Shown here piece by piece: positions 1 to 9,143 of a DNA stretch of 64,000 nucleotides (the first letter of the stretch is position 1; every line of letters starts with the position of its first letter). This DNA comes from Allomuricauda sp. TY007. Its GTDB lineage: Bacteria; Bacteroidota; Bacteroidia; Flavobacteriales; Flavobacteriaceae. Location of the stretch: contig NZ_WUEG01000003.1 in assembly GCF_010468565.1 (NCBI RefSeq), positions 124,001 through 188,000 on the forward strand, in the 5' to 3' direction. Position numbers and translations under genes: made by a program. Below the pieces are notes generated by a model. That model had not been told where the DNA came from and did not search any database. It worked only from the letters and a program-made list of their open reading frames with translations.

Positions 1-167
1 TTGAGCATCATAACGCCTACCAAATGGCCAATATGAAGAGAGTCCGCCGTAGGATCGATCCCAACATAAGCGGCACGCATTTCCTCCATAAGGTGCTCCT
101 CGGCTCCTGGCATCACATCGTGTACCATTCCCCTCCATTGCAGTTCTTGAACAAAATTCTTCGTCAT
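1..167 (-). CDS. tyrS: Tyrosine--tRNA ligase, N-terminal fragment
   Basis: This is the start of a class I aminoacyl-tRNA synthetase that charges tRNA-Tyr. It is cut by the window edge, so only the first 55 or so codons are present. The translation begins [18 protein letters not shown] and reaches a [14 protein letters not shown] segment, which is the TyrS nucleotide-binding region with its HIGH motif. The ATG is at 165-167. It is divergent from the epimerase that starts at 253. The call rests on the motif; the rest of the enzyme lies outside the window. Confidence 0.9.
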   Translation of the reverse strand, partial: MTKNFVQELQWRGMVHDVMPGAEEHLMEEMRAAYVGIDPTADSLHIGHLVGVMML

Positions 168-252
168 GATCAGTTTTTTGGAATAGCTGCAAATATAAAA
201 TGAAGTTGGCATTTCGCTCAATTTTTCCACCACAAATAGGTACTTTTACCTT

Positions 253-1257
253 ATGATTTTGGTTACAGGAGGCACTGGACTGATCGGTTCCCATTTACTT
301 TTCCATTTGATCAGCAATGGAAAGACCGTCAGAAGTAATTACAGGACCGAAGCGTCCATGGAAAAAGTCCACAAGGTTTTTGGTTATTATACAGACAATC
401 CATCCGTTTTAATGGATAAAATTGATTGGGTAAAAGCCGATATTACCGATGTGGGCGGATTGGATTCCCTTTTTGAAGGTGTTGAGCAAGTGTACCATTG
501 TGCCGCTCTGATCTCTTTTGATCCAAAAGATTACAAGATTTTGGAACGTACCAATGTGGAAGGCACGGCCAATGTAGTGAACCTTTCCTTAAAACACGGT
601 ATTGAAAAACTATGTTATGTAAGTTCCATTGCAGCCGTTGGCCCCAGCATCAAACAACAAGAGGTGACCGAGGAAAATGAATGGAACGAAGCCAAGGCCA
701 ATGTCTATGGCATTACAAAATATAATGCAGAGCTTGAGGTTTGGCGAGGTTCGCAAGAAGGGCTCCCCATTGTTATTGTCAACCCTGGAGTGGTCATTGG
801 GCCCGGTTTTTGGAAATCGGGCAGCGGAACTTTTTTTACCTATGTATCCAATGGGAAGAAGTATTTTATTCCTGGCGGAACCGGTTTTATCACTATAAAC
901 GACGTCATCAATGCGATGACCAAATTGATGGATTCCAACATTCAAACGGAACGCTTTATTCTGGTGAACCAAAATATGACCTACAAAGAATTATTCCAAA
1001 AAATCGCGCCTCAACTAGGTGTAGCTCCACCGACCAAAGAGGTCTCCAAATTTATGCTCGAATGTTTTTGGCGATGGGATTGGGTACGCAGCAATGTATT
1101 CGGTAAAAGAAGAAAGCTCTCCAAGGCTGTGGCCAAAGGCCTGTACCGTAAAAAAATATTCAGTAACCAAAAAATAAAATCTGAATTGGATTTTATTTTT
1201 GAGGACATGGACAAGGCTATATGTTTTTGCTGCGATAAGTTTAAGGAACGGGCTTAG
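253..1257 (+). CDS. NAD-dependent epimerase/dehydratase (extended SDR)
   Basis: A 334-residue extended short-chain dehydrogenase. An N-terminal Rossmann motif GGTGLIG lies at residues 6-12, a VSS segment near 123-125, and the catalytic YxxxK at Y152/K156. The family acts on nucleotide sugars, dihydroflavonol-like or steroid-like substrates, and the sequence does not show which. The last 17 bases overlap the convergent DUF4296 gene. A TACTTTTA element at 241-248, one base off the Bacteroidota -7 box, ends four bases before the ATG. Confidence 0.85.
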   Translation: MILVTGGTGLIGSHLLFHLISNGKTVRSNYRTEASMEKVHKVFGYYTDNPSVLMDKIDWVKADITDVGGLDSLFEGVEQVYHCAALISFDPKDYKILERTNVEGTANVVNLSLKHGIEKLCYVSSIAAVGPSIKQQEVTEENEWNEAKANVYGITKYNAELEVWRGSQEGLPIVIVNPGVVIGPGFWKSGSGTFFTYVSNGKKYFIPGGTGFITINDVINAMTKLMDSNIQTERFILVNQNMTYKELFQKIAPQLGVAPPTKEVSKFMLECFWRWDWVRSNVFGKRRKLSKAVAKGLYRKKIFSNQKIKSELDFIFEDMDKAICFCCDKFKERA

Positions 1258-1684
1258 TTTTTTTTACCTCTCCTTTTTCTTTAAGTGCTTTCAACGAATC
1301 ACTCCGCTTTAGATTAGCCTTACGAACACTGTCGTTTCTCCGTTTTCCTATTGCTTCGAGGGTATCTTTTTGACGCTTTAACCGAGCTTCTACCTCTTGA
1401 TAAATAGTTTGATACTCCAGCGGAAGCGATGCATAATAAAGGTCGCTTTGTGAAAATTGGGTACTATCTATACCGTATTTTTCGTATAGAAATTCCATTA
1501 CATCAATACCTGATTCATTAAACTTGTTCCTTGCTCCAGATTTAGCTGCATTCAAAATGGCCAAATCATGAAGAATCTCGGTCATTTCCTCCTTGGGAAT
1601 CAAGTTTTCGGGCTCCTCCACTACCTTTTCGGCACAGGACACCAACAACATCAAGCCCAAAAAAAATGTTATGATGTATTTCAT
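1241..1684 (-). CDS. DUF4296 lipoprotein
   Basis: A 147-residue protein with a lipoprotein signal peptide (hydrophobic stretch, then LLVSCAEK), so it is probably anchored to a membrane through Cys17. The mature part is a short helical DUF4296-type domain followed by a very basic, Lys/Arg-rich tail. The family has no known function. It follows pyrC with a 3-base gap and is likely the last gene of the mannosyltransferase-pyrC transcript. Its 3' end overlaps the convergent epimerase. Confidence 0.75.
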   Translation of the reverse strand: MKYIITFFLGLMLLVSCAEKVVEEPENLIPKEEMTEILHDLAILNAAKSGARNKFNESGIDVMEFLYEKYGIDSTQFSQSDLYYASLPLEYQTIYQEVEARLKRQKDTLEAIGKRRNDSVRKANLKRSDSLKALKEKGEVKKTKPVP

Positions 1685-1687
1685 CTT

Positions 1688-3022
1688 CTAACGATTAAAT
1701 GTAAGCCGTTTTGCATTCTTTTTGGAACTGAATGTACCATTTTCATAGGCCAATAAACCATTCACAAAAGTTCGCTTTACTTCGGAATCAAAAGTAACAC
1801 CTTCAAAGGGAGACCATTCACATTTATAGAAAAGATTATCTTTTTTAACCTCATTTTTGGAATTTCGGTTGACCTGAACCAAGTCTGCATAATAGCCTTC
1901 TCGTATAAATCCACGCCGGTCAATATCAAACAACTTTGAAGGGTTGTGACACATTTTTTCCACTATTTTCTCCAAACTTATTACACCTTCTTTTTCTTTT
2001 TGGAGCATGGCCAAGAGTGCGTGCTGCACTAAAGGTCCCCCAGAAGGTGCGCTGGTGTATGGATTGTCTTTTTCTTCGAGCGTATGCGGTGCATGGTCGG
2101 TGGCAACCACATCTATACGGTCGTCCAACAGGGCTTCCCAAAGTTTGTCCCTATCATTTTTGGTCTTTACTGCAGGGTTCCATTTGATCAAGGTTCCTTT
2201 TTTAGCGTAATCCTCATCGGAAAACCAAAGATGATGAATACAGACCTCAGCAGTGATTTTCTTTTCTTCCAACGGAATTTGATTCGTGAACAAATCAGTT
2301 TCAATACCTGTGGACACATGAAAAACATGTAATCTTGCTCCTGTTTTCTTGGCAAGTGCAATAGCTTTTGATGAGGATAGGTAGCAAGCTTCCGCACTTC
2401 GGATAATGGGGTGCATTTCTATAGGAATATTATCCCCGTATTGTTCCTTATACTTGGCCAAATTGGCTCTGATAGTGCCTTCGTCCTCACAATGGGCAGA
2501 AATTACCATTTCGGTATTCCTGAAAATCTGTTCCAAGACTTTCTCATCGTCCACCAACATATTTCCTGTGGAAGAACCCAAGAACAACTTAACCCCAGAG
2601 CAAGCATTTTTATCCAATCGTTTCAGTTCTTCCAAATTATCGTTGGTCCCTCCAAAAAGGAAAGAATAGTTTGCCGAAGAATCCTTGGCGGCAATAGCGA
2701 ATTTTTCCTCCAATTTCTTAATGGTGGTTGTCTGTGGATTGGTATTGGGCTGCTCCATAAAAGTGGTGATACCACCAGCTATTGCGGCTCTACTTTCGGT
2801 TGCAATAGTTCCTTTGTGGGTAAGGCCGGGCTCCCTAAAATGTACCTGGTCGTCAATAATGCCTGGTAACAAAAGATCCCCTTCCAAATCAATTACCTTG
2901 GCATGGGCATCGGAAATATCAGCATCTATTCGATCAATAAAGTCGCCTTCCAACAGCACATCGGATTCAAAAATGCTGTTCTCATTGACAACTTTGGCAT
3001 TCTTCAACAGTATTTTTGACAT
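1688..3022 (-). CDS. pyrC: Dihydroorotase
   Basis: A 444-residue amidohydrolase that interconverts carbamoyl-aspartate and dihydroorotate in pyrimidine synthesis. Visible motifs are the DxxVHFREPG block (57-66), GVKLFLGSSTGNM with the lysine expected to be carboxylated, SAHCED, HVFHVST and DHAPH. In the first metal motif the usual HxH reads Q59-V60-H61, so one metal ligand is replaced. I recall the same residue in other Bacteroidota dihydroorotases. It lies 2 bases after the mannosyltransferase gene and shares its transcript. Confidence 0.9.
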   Translation of the reverse strand: MSKILLKNAKVVNENSIFESDVLLEGDFIDRIDADISDAHAKVIDLEGDLLLPGIIDDQVHFREPGLTHKGTIATESRAAIAGGITTFMEQPNTNPQTTTIKKLEEKFAIAAKDSSANYSFLFGGTNDNLEELKRLDKNACSGVKLFLGSSTGNMLVDDEKVLEQIFRNTEMVISAHCEDEGTIRANLAKYKEQYGDNIPIEMHPIIRSAEACYLSSSKAIALAKKTGARLHVFHVSTGIETDLFTNQIPLEEKKITAEVCIHHLWFSDEDYAKKGTLIKWNPAVKTKNDRDKLWEALLDDRIDVVATDHAPHTLEEKDNPYTSAPSGGPLVQHALLAMLQKEKEGVISLEKIVEKMCHNPSKLFDIDRRGFIREGYYADLVQVNRNSKNEVKKDNLFYKCEWSPFEGVTFDSEVKRTFVNGLLAYENGTFSSKKNAKRLTFNR

Positions 3023-3024
3023 AA

Positions 3025-3759
3025 CTAAAAGCTCTTTTTAAAAAATATACTCCTAAACTTCATGGCTATCACTCCAAAAATGGCTTCCCTAATAATGGCA
3101 GAGTTCATTTTTGATTTTCCATTTACCCTATCGGTAAAAATAATCGAAACTTCCTCTATCTTGAATTTCTTGAGATAGGCCCTGTATTTCATTTCAATCT
3201 GAAACGCATAACCAATAAAGCGCACCTTATCCAAATTAATGGTTTCCAACACCTTTCTTTTGTAGCAGACAAACCCAGCCGTAGGGTCGTGCACCTTCAT
3301 TCCCGTAATCAGCTTTACATAAAACGATGCTCCGTAAGACAACAAAATCCTGGCCAATGGCCAGTTGACCACATTTACCCCTTTTTTATAACGCGAGCCG
3401 ACTGCAACATCAGCTCCATTGAGACATGCCCGATGCAATCTGGAAAGGTCGGCAGGCCGGTGCGAAAAATCCGCATCCATCTCAAAAATGTAATCGTAGC
3501 CATTTTTTAAGGCCCATTTAAAACCATGGATGTATGCCGTACCCAAGCCCGATTTTTCCTTTCGAACCTCCAAAAAGAGTTGTTCCGGAAATTCTTTTTG
3601 CAAGTTTCTAACGCAATCCGCAGTGCCATCGGGAGAGTTATCATCTACCACCAACACATGGAAATCCTTTTTTAGGTCGAAAACCGCCTTAACAATGGCC
3701 TCAATGTTTTCAATTTCATTGAATGTGGGTATAATGACCAAGCCGTCTGCCATTCGCAA
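3025..3759 (-). CDS. Polyprenol monophosphomannose synthase (GT2)
   Basis: A 244-residue family 2 glycosyltransferase of the dolichol/polyprenol-phosphate mannose synthase type. It would move mannose from GDP-mannose to a lipid phosphate at the cytoplasmic face. Motifs are LVIIPTFNE at the N-terminus, VVDDNSPDGT (nucleotide binding) and EMDADFSHRP (catalytic DxD-like). ATG codons at 3757-3759 and 3751-3753 are both possible starts. It heads the transcript with pyrC and the DUF4296 gene. It is divergent from a lipid-sugar-dependent GT39-like protein, which fits a supply-and-use pair. Confidence 0.88.
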   Translation of the reverse strand: MRMADGLVIIPTFNEIENIEAIVKAVFDLKKDFHVLVVDDNSPDGTADCVRNLQKEFPEQLFLEVRKEKSGLGTAYIHGFKWALKNGYDYIFEMDADFSHRPADLSRLHRACLNGADVAVGSRYKKGVNVVNWPLARILLSYGASFYVKLITGMKVHDPTAGFVCYKRKVLETINLDKVRFIGYAFQIEMKYRAYLKKFKIEEVSIIFTDRVNGKSKMNSAIIREAIFGVIAMKFRSIFFKKSF

Positions 3760-3824
3760 TAGATTAGAATGTCAAAAATACGGTTTTCTAGCTTGCCTAC
3801 ACAAGTTCGTGTTAGTAAGGCGGG

Positions 3825-3854
3825 TTGGCACTTGCCCAATATTTGTAACTTTGC
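3825..3854 (+). promoter_or_regulatory. Bacteroidota-type promoter for the GT39 gene
   Basis: A TTG at 3825-3827 is followed after 18 bases by TAACTTTG (3846-3853), close to the TTG-N19-TAnnTTTG pattern of the Bacteroidota housekeeping sigma factor. Transcription would begin near 3858. That excludes upstream in-frame ATG codons and supports the start at 3874. Confidence 0.6.
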
Positions 3855-3873
3855 CATTTTAAAATCCATTTTG

Positions 3874-5529
3874 ATGTCTCAAAAGTTTCCCAGACTTTTT
3901 TTTATTCTCTTAGCGGTTCTTTTTGCACTTAACCTTTTACAAGCATCTTTTACCGAGCTTATTTACGATGAGGCCTACTATTGGTACTACGCACAAAACA
4001 TGGCCTGGGGGTATTTTGACCATCCGTCCATGGTTGCCTTTTTGATCAAGATCAGCAGTTTGTTTTTTGATGGTGAGCTAGGGGTAAGGTTTATGAGCTG
4101 CGTACTATCCGCAGGAACATATATGCTACTTTGGTTATTGATTGATAATCCGAAGAAAAAGGATTACGTGGTACATTTCTTCCTCTTGGTGTTCTCTTTC
4201 ACCTTGATGAACGCCTATGGTTTTTTGACACTTCCTGATACATCGCTTTTATTTTTTACAGCCCTGTTTTTATGGTTATATAAACGTTTCTTAAGGGATG
4301 AAGGCATAGCGACCACTATGTATTTGGGATTGGTAATGGCAGCTCTTATGTACAGCAAGTACCATGCGGTGTTGGTGATTTTTTTCGTGTTTCTGTCCAA
4401 CTATAAACTCATTTTCAACAAAAAAGCATGGTTAGCAGTGGTTTTGGCATTGGTTTGCTACATTCCGCATTTTGTATGGCTCTATCAAAACGACTTTGTT
4501 TCGATAACCTTTCACTTGTACGAACGCCCCAACCAAGCCTACCAATTCGATGAATTTACCCTGGGCTACTTTTTGAACATTATTGTAATTATTGGCCTTT
4601 TGTTTTATTGGATCTATGGTTCACTCTTCAAGTTCAAGGTAACGGATAAGTTTTCAAAAGCTCTGGTTTATTTGGTTTACGGGGTATTGATCTTCTTTTT
4701 CATCTCCAGTTTTAACCGAAGGGTCCAGGCGCAATGGACTATTGTAATCTCAATTCCGCTTGCAGTAATAGCTTTTAACCATCTTTTGGAGAATGCAAAG
4801 AGCAGAAAATGGATGTACCGAATCGGTTTAGTGAGCTTAATGCTTTTGATGTATGCCAGGGCATGGATGATATATTATCCGTTATTCCCTATGTATTTTG
4901 AAACCCATGGCAATAAGGAATGGGTGAACGAGCTTAAATCAAAGTCCGGTGGTGTTCCCATACTTTTTGAAAACTCCTATAGACGCTCCTCGATGTATGA
5001 GTTTTACTCGGGTGTTCCTGCCTCATCATTAAACACTTACATGTATCGAAAAAACCAATATTCCATTGATGACTCCGAAGAACGAATGCGAGGCAAAAAG
5101 GTCATGTTTGTTTCCAAATACAGAAAAAGCGGGGATATAACCTATGAACATCTAGATGGTGCCGTTTTTCATGGTATTTTTATCAATGATTTTCAATCGT
5201 ACCGAAAATTGGAATGTATTGTGGAAAAACCGGAAACAGGCATTGAATACTCCCTGAAAGTTTACAATCCATACCCATTTGATGTACCCTTGGAGCAATT
5301 AAAATACACGATTTCGTATTCCAACAAACACAAACAGGTTAAACAGATGCGCTCCTTAAAGGTTAAGAACACCTCGCCCCAGCAAGCATTGTTAAAATCC
5401 AAGGATACGGTTTTTTATACGTTTGAACTGCCATTGACCACTATGGAAAATCCATCGTACTTTAGAATAGGAATTGCAGAAAACGGCCTTCCTCCCGGTC
5501 TTAACGGAAAACCTATTAAAATAGAATAA
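3874..5529 (+). CDS. GT39-family (ArnT/PMT-like) membrane glycosyltransferase
   Basis: A 551-residue polytopic membrane protein with about ten hydrophobic helices over roughly residues 1-370, then a soluble C-terminal region of about 180 residues. An acidic YDEAYYWYY motif follows the first helix, as in the lipid-linked-sugar transferases of family GT39 (catalytic Asp in the first periplasmic loop). Substrates are probably a polyprenyl-phosphate sugar and an envelope acceptor. The start at 3874 is chosen because the promoter lies at 3825-3854. Its stop overlaps the next ATG by one base (TAATG). Confidence 0.8.
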   Translation: MSQKFPRLFFILLAVLFALNLLQASFTELIYDEAYYWYYAQNMAWGYFDHPSMVAFLIKISSLFFDGELGVRFMSCVLSAGTYMLLWLLIDNPKKKDYVVHFFLLVFSFTLMNAYGFLTLPDTSLLFFTALFLWLYKRFLRDEGIATTMYLGLVMAALMYSKYHAVLVIFFVFLSNYKLIFNKKAWLAVVLALVCYIPHFVWLYQNDFVSITFHLYERPNQAYQFDEFTLGYFLNIIVIIGLLFYWIYGSLFKFKVTDKFSKALVYLVYGVLIFFFISSFNRRVQAQWTIVISIPLAVIAFNHLLENAKSRKWMYRIGLVSLMLLMYARAWMIYYPLFPMYFETHGNKEWVNELKSKSGGVPILFENSYRRSSMYEFYSGVPASSLNTYMYRKNQYSIDDSEERMRGKKVMFVSKYRKSGDITYEHLDGAVFHGIFINDFQSYRKLECIVEKPETGIEYSLKVYNPYPFDVPLEQLKYTISYSNKHKQVKQMRSLKVKNTSPQQALLKSKDTVFYTFELPLTTMENPSYFRIGIAENGLPPGLNGKPIKIE

Positions 5530-6185
5530 TGGAGCCCATTGAAAAAACAATCACTTCTTTGGATTGGATGACCATTACATTGTTTGTAGGTCTGGTTGTT
5601 TTGGCCCTTGGCAAATTTTTATTCCATAAAAAGTTTCTGAACTTTATCATTCTCCCTTTTAATGACAAGTATATTCTACTTCACAATAAAAAAGGACAAT
5701 TTTCGCATTGGTTCCACCTTCTTCTTACCTTGTTTCAACTCATTAATCTCTCTTTATTTATTCTTCTTGTTCTTAAAGCCTTTGACCTGATACCTTATGA
5801 AAAAACAGTCCTTGTTTATTTAATCATCCTTGGTTTTTTGGCGTTGTTCGAATTGGTGAAATTTTCCCTTCAAATGTTCGTAGGGCTCGTTTTTAATAAT
5901 TTAAACCTTGTCGGCAGTCTTATTTTCAGTAAAATATCTTACCTCAATTACAGCAGTATAATAATCGCCATTGCAAACATTTTGCTGATATACATCACAA
6001 CAAATTCAAAAACAACAATATACGTTGCTTTAACGCTGATTATCCTAATAAATGGCATTGGCATGGCAAAGCTGTTGAAGAACCATCAAAAAGCACTGTT
6101 CCCGTATTTTATGTATTTTATTTTGTACCTTTGCACACTCGAAATTGCGCCCTTGGTGTTAATTGGAAGCTATTTAAAAGGTTGA
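5529..6185 (+). CDS. DUF4271 membrane protein
   Basis: A 218-residue, strongly hydrophobic protein with about six predicted transmembrane helices. The sequence and the position directly before hemD match the DUF4271 family of Bacteroidota. Its function is unknown. The ATG overlaps the stop of the GT39 gene, and hemD starts 6 bases after its stop, so the three are probably co-transcribed. Confidence 0.75.
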   Translation: MEPIEKTITSLDWMTITLFVGLVVLALGKFLFHKKFLNFIILPFNDKYILLHNKKGQFSHWFHLLLTLFQLINLSLFILLVLKAFDLIPYEKTVLVYLIILGFLALFELVKFSLQMFVGLVFNNLNLVGSLIFSKISYLNYSSIIIAIANILLIYITTNSKTTIYVALTLIILINGIGMAKLLKNHQKALFPYFMYFILYLCTLEIAPLVLIGSYLKG

Positions 6186-6191
6186 AAACTT

Positions 6192-6935
6192 ATGAAAGTA
6201 AAAACAATTTTGGTTTCCCAACCAGAACCCAAAGTCGAAAACTCCCCCTATTCGCGATTAATTGAAAAGGAGAAGGTTAAAGTAGATTTTAGACCTTTCA
6301 TACATGTTGAAGGCGTAGAAGCCAAAAATGTGAGACAGCAGAAAATCGACTTGAACAACTTTACGGCAATCATCCTGACGAGCAGAAATTCTGTGGATCA
6401 CTTTTTCAGGATTGCCGATGAAATGCGCTTTAAAGTTCCGGATTCCATGAAATATTTTTGTCAGTCAGAGGCAGTAGCCTACTATTTGCAAAAATATGTG
6501 GTATACAGAAAAAGAAAGATATATGTTGGGAAGAGAACTTTTAACGAGTTGACTCCCTTAATCAAAAAGTACAAGGACGAAAAGTTCCTATTGCCATCTT
6601 CCGATTCGCTAAAACCCAGTGTTCCTGAACTATTGGATGAGATTGGCGTAAATTGGACTCGTGGTATCTTCTACAAAACAGTAATAAGTGACCTTTCGGA
6701 TCTAAGGAATGTGTACTATGACATTTTGGTTTTCTTTAGCCCTTCAGGCATTGAATCCTTGATGAAGAACTTCCCGGATTTTGAACAAAACGATACTAGG
6801 ATTGCCGTTTTTGGCAACAGTACCGTTAAAGCAGCTACAAATGCAGGTCTTAGAATAGACATTCAGGCTCCGACGCCAGAGACTCCATCCATGACCATGG
6901 CATTGCAGAAGTACATTACCAGCGTAAACAAATAA
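6192..6935 (+). CDS. hemD: Uroporphyrinogen-III synthase
   Basis: A 247-residue two-domain HemD that cyclises hydroxymethylbilane to uroporphyrinogen III in heme synthesis. Visible segments are ILTSRNSVDHFF in the first domain and VFFSPSGIESL with the TPETPSMTMAL end in the second, typical of the family. It is the last gene of a GT39-DUF4271-hemD run and is closed by a strong terminator at 6960-6985. Confidence 0.88.
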   Translation: MKVKTILVSQPEPKVENSPYSRLIEKEKVKVDFRPFIHVEGVEAKNVRQQKIDLNNFTAIILTSRNSVDHFFRIADEMRFKVPDSMKYFCQSEAVAYYLQKYVVYRKRKIYVGKRTFNELTPLIKKYKDEKFLLPSSDSLKPSVPELLDEIGVNWTRGIFYKTVISDLSDLRNVYYDILVFFSPSGIESLMKNFPDFEQNDTRIAVFGNSTVKAATNAGLRIDIQAPTPETPSMTMALQKYITSVNK

Positions 6936-6959
6936 AAACGAACTGGTTTAAAAAACAAA

Positions 6960-6985
6960 AAAGCCCCGTCCATGGACGGGGCTTT
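6960..6985. terminator. Bidirectional terminator between hemD and pckA
   Basis: A perfect 26-base palindrome with a GCCCCGTCC stem arm, flanked by A-rich sequence on the left and T-rich on the right. It can terminate hemD on the plus strand and pckA on the minus strand. Confidence 0.85.
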
Positions 6986-6991
6986 ACTTTT

Positions 6992-8608
6992 CTAGAAAGC
7001 ATATCGCTGTGGTCCTCCCCTTCGGATTTCCTCGCTGGCATATCCCTCGAACTTCTTGAAGTTCTCCCTAAAGGCGTTCGTGAGCTTGAAGGCCGTTTTG
7101 TAATAGGCCTCGTCATCGTTCCATGTGGCCCTTGGGCTCAGTACCTTTGTTGGCACTCCCGGGCACTCCCTGGGCTGGGCCACGCCGAACACCGAGTGGA
7201 TATGGTACTTCTCGTAATTGTACAGTCCCAGTTCACCACTGAGTGCAGCACTGATCATGGCCCGTGTGTATTTCAGCTTCATCCTAGTGCCTACTCCATA
7301 AGGCCCCCCAGTCCATCCGGTGTTCACCAACCAAACGTCCACCCCTGATTCCTTCATTTTCTTGCTCAACATCTCGGCATATTTCGCAGGGTGCAAGGGC
7401 ATGAAGGGCGCCCCGAAACAGGCCGAGAACGATGGCTGTGGTTCCACAACGCCAGCTTCCGTGCCCGCCACCTTGGCCGTATAGCCCGAGATAAAGTGGT
7501 AAGCCGCCTGTGCAGGGGTCAGTTTGGAAATGGGGGGCAATACCCCAAAGGCATCCGCCGTAAGGAAAAAGATGTTCTTTACGTTTTTCCCTATGGATGG
7601 CCACTGGATGTTATCGATATGATGGATGGGATAGCTTACCCTCGTATTCTGGGTAATGGAGGTATCCGAAAAATCTACCACTCCATTTTCATCCATCACC
7701 ACATTTTCCAAGATGGCTCCTTTCTTGATGGCTTCATAGATCTCCGGTTCCTTGTCCTTGGAAAGGTCGATTACCTTGGCGTAGCAGCCCCCCTCAAAAT
7801 TGAACACGGTATTGTCGGGCGTCCAGCCGTGTTCGTCGTCGCCGATCAGTTTTCGGTTCGGGTCGGTGGAAAGGGTGGTCTTTCCCGTACCCGATAATCC
7901 GAAGAAAATCGCGGTATCGCCCGATTCCCCCACGTTGGCCGAGCAGTGCATGGGCAAGGTGTTTTTGTGAACGGGCAGGATAAAGTTCAATGCCGAGAAT
8001 ATCCCTTTCTTGATCTCCCCCGTATAGCCCGTTCCCCCGATAAGGGCAATCTTTCTGCCGAAGTTCAGGATGGCAAAGTTGTGCTGGCGCGTACCATCCA
8101 CATCAGGGTCCGCCATAAAGCCGGGCGCGTTCACCACGGTCCACTCCGGGTCAAAATCTTCCAACTCTTCCTCGGTGGGGCGCAAAAACATATTGTAAGC
8201 GAACATATTGGACCAAGGGTATTCATTGATCACACGGATGTTCAATTTGTAGTCCGGATCCGCACAGGCGTAGGAGTCCCTGACATAGAGCTCCTTGTCG
8301 TTGAGATAAGCAATGACCTTATCATAAAGTGCATCAAACTTATCACTCTCGAAAGGGATGTTGATCTTTCCCCACCAGACCTTCTCCGAAGTAATCTCGT
8401 CCTTAACAATAAAACGGTCCAGGGGCGACCTGCCAGTGAACTCACCGGTGTTAACGGCCAAGGCCCCGGAGGAGGCCTCTCGGCCCATACCCTTTTCAAT
8501 GGTAATCTGGTGGAGTTCCTCAGGGGAAAGTTGATAGTTTACATTATCATGGTTAATCCCGTATGGCTTTAACGAAATCGTTTTCGTGGCTGAAGCAGAA
8601 TCCTTCAT
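6992..8608 (-). CDS. pckA: Phosphoenolpyruvate carboxykinase (ATP)
   Basis: A 538-residue, full-length ATP-type PEPCK that makes phosphoenolpyruvate from oxaloacetate in gluconeogenesis. Kinase-1 motif GLSGTGKTTLS, kinase-2 motif IGDDEHGW and the GIFSALNF segment are intact. The gene is visibly richer in G and C than its neighbours and prefers C- or G-ending codons, so long open frames appear on the opposite strand (7391-7897, 7946-8572). I read these as shadows of strong codon bias. It is monocistronic, with the terminator at 6960-6985 and a -7 box at 8630-8637. Confidence 0.97.
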   Translation of the reverse strand: MKDSASATKTISLKPYGINHDNVNYQLSPEELHQITIEKGMGREASSGALAVNTGEFTGRSPLDRFIVKDEITSEKVWWGKINIPFESDKFDALYDKVIAYLNDKELYVRDSYACADPDYKLNIRVINEYPWSNMFAYNMFLRPTEEELEDFDPEWTVVNAPGFMADPDVDGTRQHNFAILNFGRKIALIGGTGYTGEIKKGIFSALNFILPVHKNTLPMHCSANVGESGDTAIFFGLSGTGKTTLSTDPNRKLIGDDEHGWTPDNTVFNFEGGCYAKVIDLSKDKEPEIYEAIKKGAILENVVMDENGVVDFSDTSITQNTRVSYPIHHIDNIQWPSIGKNVKNIFFLTADAFGVLPPISKLTPAQAAYHFISGYTAKVAGTEAGVVEPQPSFSACFGAPFMPLHPAKYAEMLSKKMKESGVDVWLVNTGWTGGPYGVGTRMKLKYTRAMISAALSGELGLYNYEKYHIHSVFGVAQPRECPGVPTKVLSPRATWNDDEAYYKTAFKLTNAFRENFKKFEGYASEEIRRGGPQRYAF

Positions 8609-8629
8609 AGTTTAGTTTTTATGTTGGTA

Positions 8630-8637
8630 CAAAACTA
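8630..8637 (-). promoter_or_regulatory. -7 box upstream of pckA
   Basis: TAGTTTTG on the minus strand, matching TAnnTTTG, 21 bases before the pckA ATG. I see no convincing -33 TTG at the right distance. Confidence 0.4.
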
Positions 8638-8671
8638 GAAAATATTAACTTTTTGTCCTTTTAATTCTTGC

Positions 8672-9064
8672 TTAATCGAGCACTTTTTGGGTTAAAATGT
8701 TATATCCTAAATAAAACCACCCAGAAATCATCAAAACACCCCCGATTGGTGTTAAAAATCCGATAATTTTAAAATCGAAAGCGGTTAAGCTGTTCAATGC
8801 CAATAAGTAAATAGAAAAAGAGAACAGTATCACCCCCAAAAGCACAAGAACAAAAACAATCTTTTTTGGCTTTATGGCCAACCCATTCCATATCCCCAAA
8901 AAGAGAAGAAAAAGGGCATGGTACATTTGATATGTAACACCGGTTTCAAAAGTGTCAACGGCTTCTGCATCGACCAATTTCTCCAATCCATGAGCTCCAA
9001 AAGCCCCTAAAACAATCGCCAACAGCCCCATGATTGTACCAACCAACAAAATTGTTCTGTTCAT
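8672..9064 (-). CDS. DUF423 small membrane protein
   Basis: A 130-residue protein with four hydrophobic helices. The N-terminal helix carries the GAFGAHGLEK motif that marks the DUF423 (YgdD/TMEM256-like) family. It is an inner membrane protein of unknown role. It lies upstream of pckA on the same strand, but pckA has its own promoter-like box in between. Confidence 0.85.
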   Translation of the reverse strand: MNRTILLVGTIMGLLAIVLGAFGAHGLEKLVDAEAVDTFETGVTYQMYHALFLLFLGIWNGLAIKPKKIVFVLVLLGVILFSFSIYLLALNSLTAFDFKIIGFLTPIGGVLMISGWFYLGYNILTQKVLD

Positions 9065-9143
9065 AACTTTAACTTGCTATTTTTTTATAAATATAACATT
9101 TTAATACCTTAGTGTCCAGTTAAACCAAAAGTAAACAAAACAC

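Noticed and set aside
3825-3841. Sigma-54 promoter at TTGGCACTTGCCCAATA
   Set aside because: The -24-like TTGGCAC lacks GC at the required distance, while a clear TAACTTTG box with a TTG fits a housekeeping promoter.
7391-8572. Long plus-strand open frames opposite pckA (7391-7897 and 7946-8572)
   Set aside because: The minus-strand PckA is full length with all motifs. The opposite frames give low-complexity, unrecognisable proteins and follow from its C/G-ending codons.
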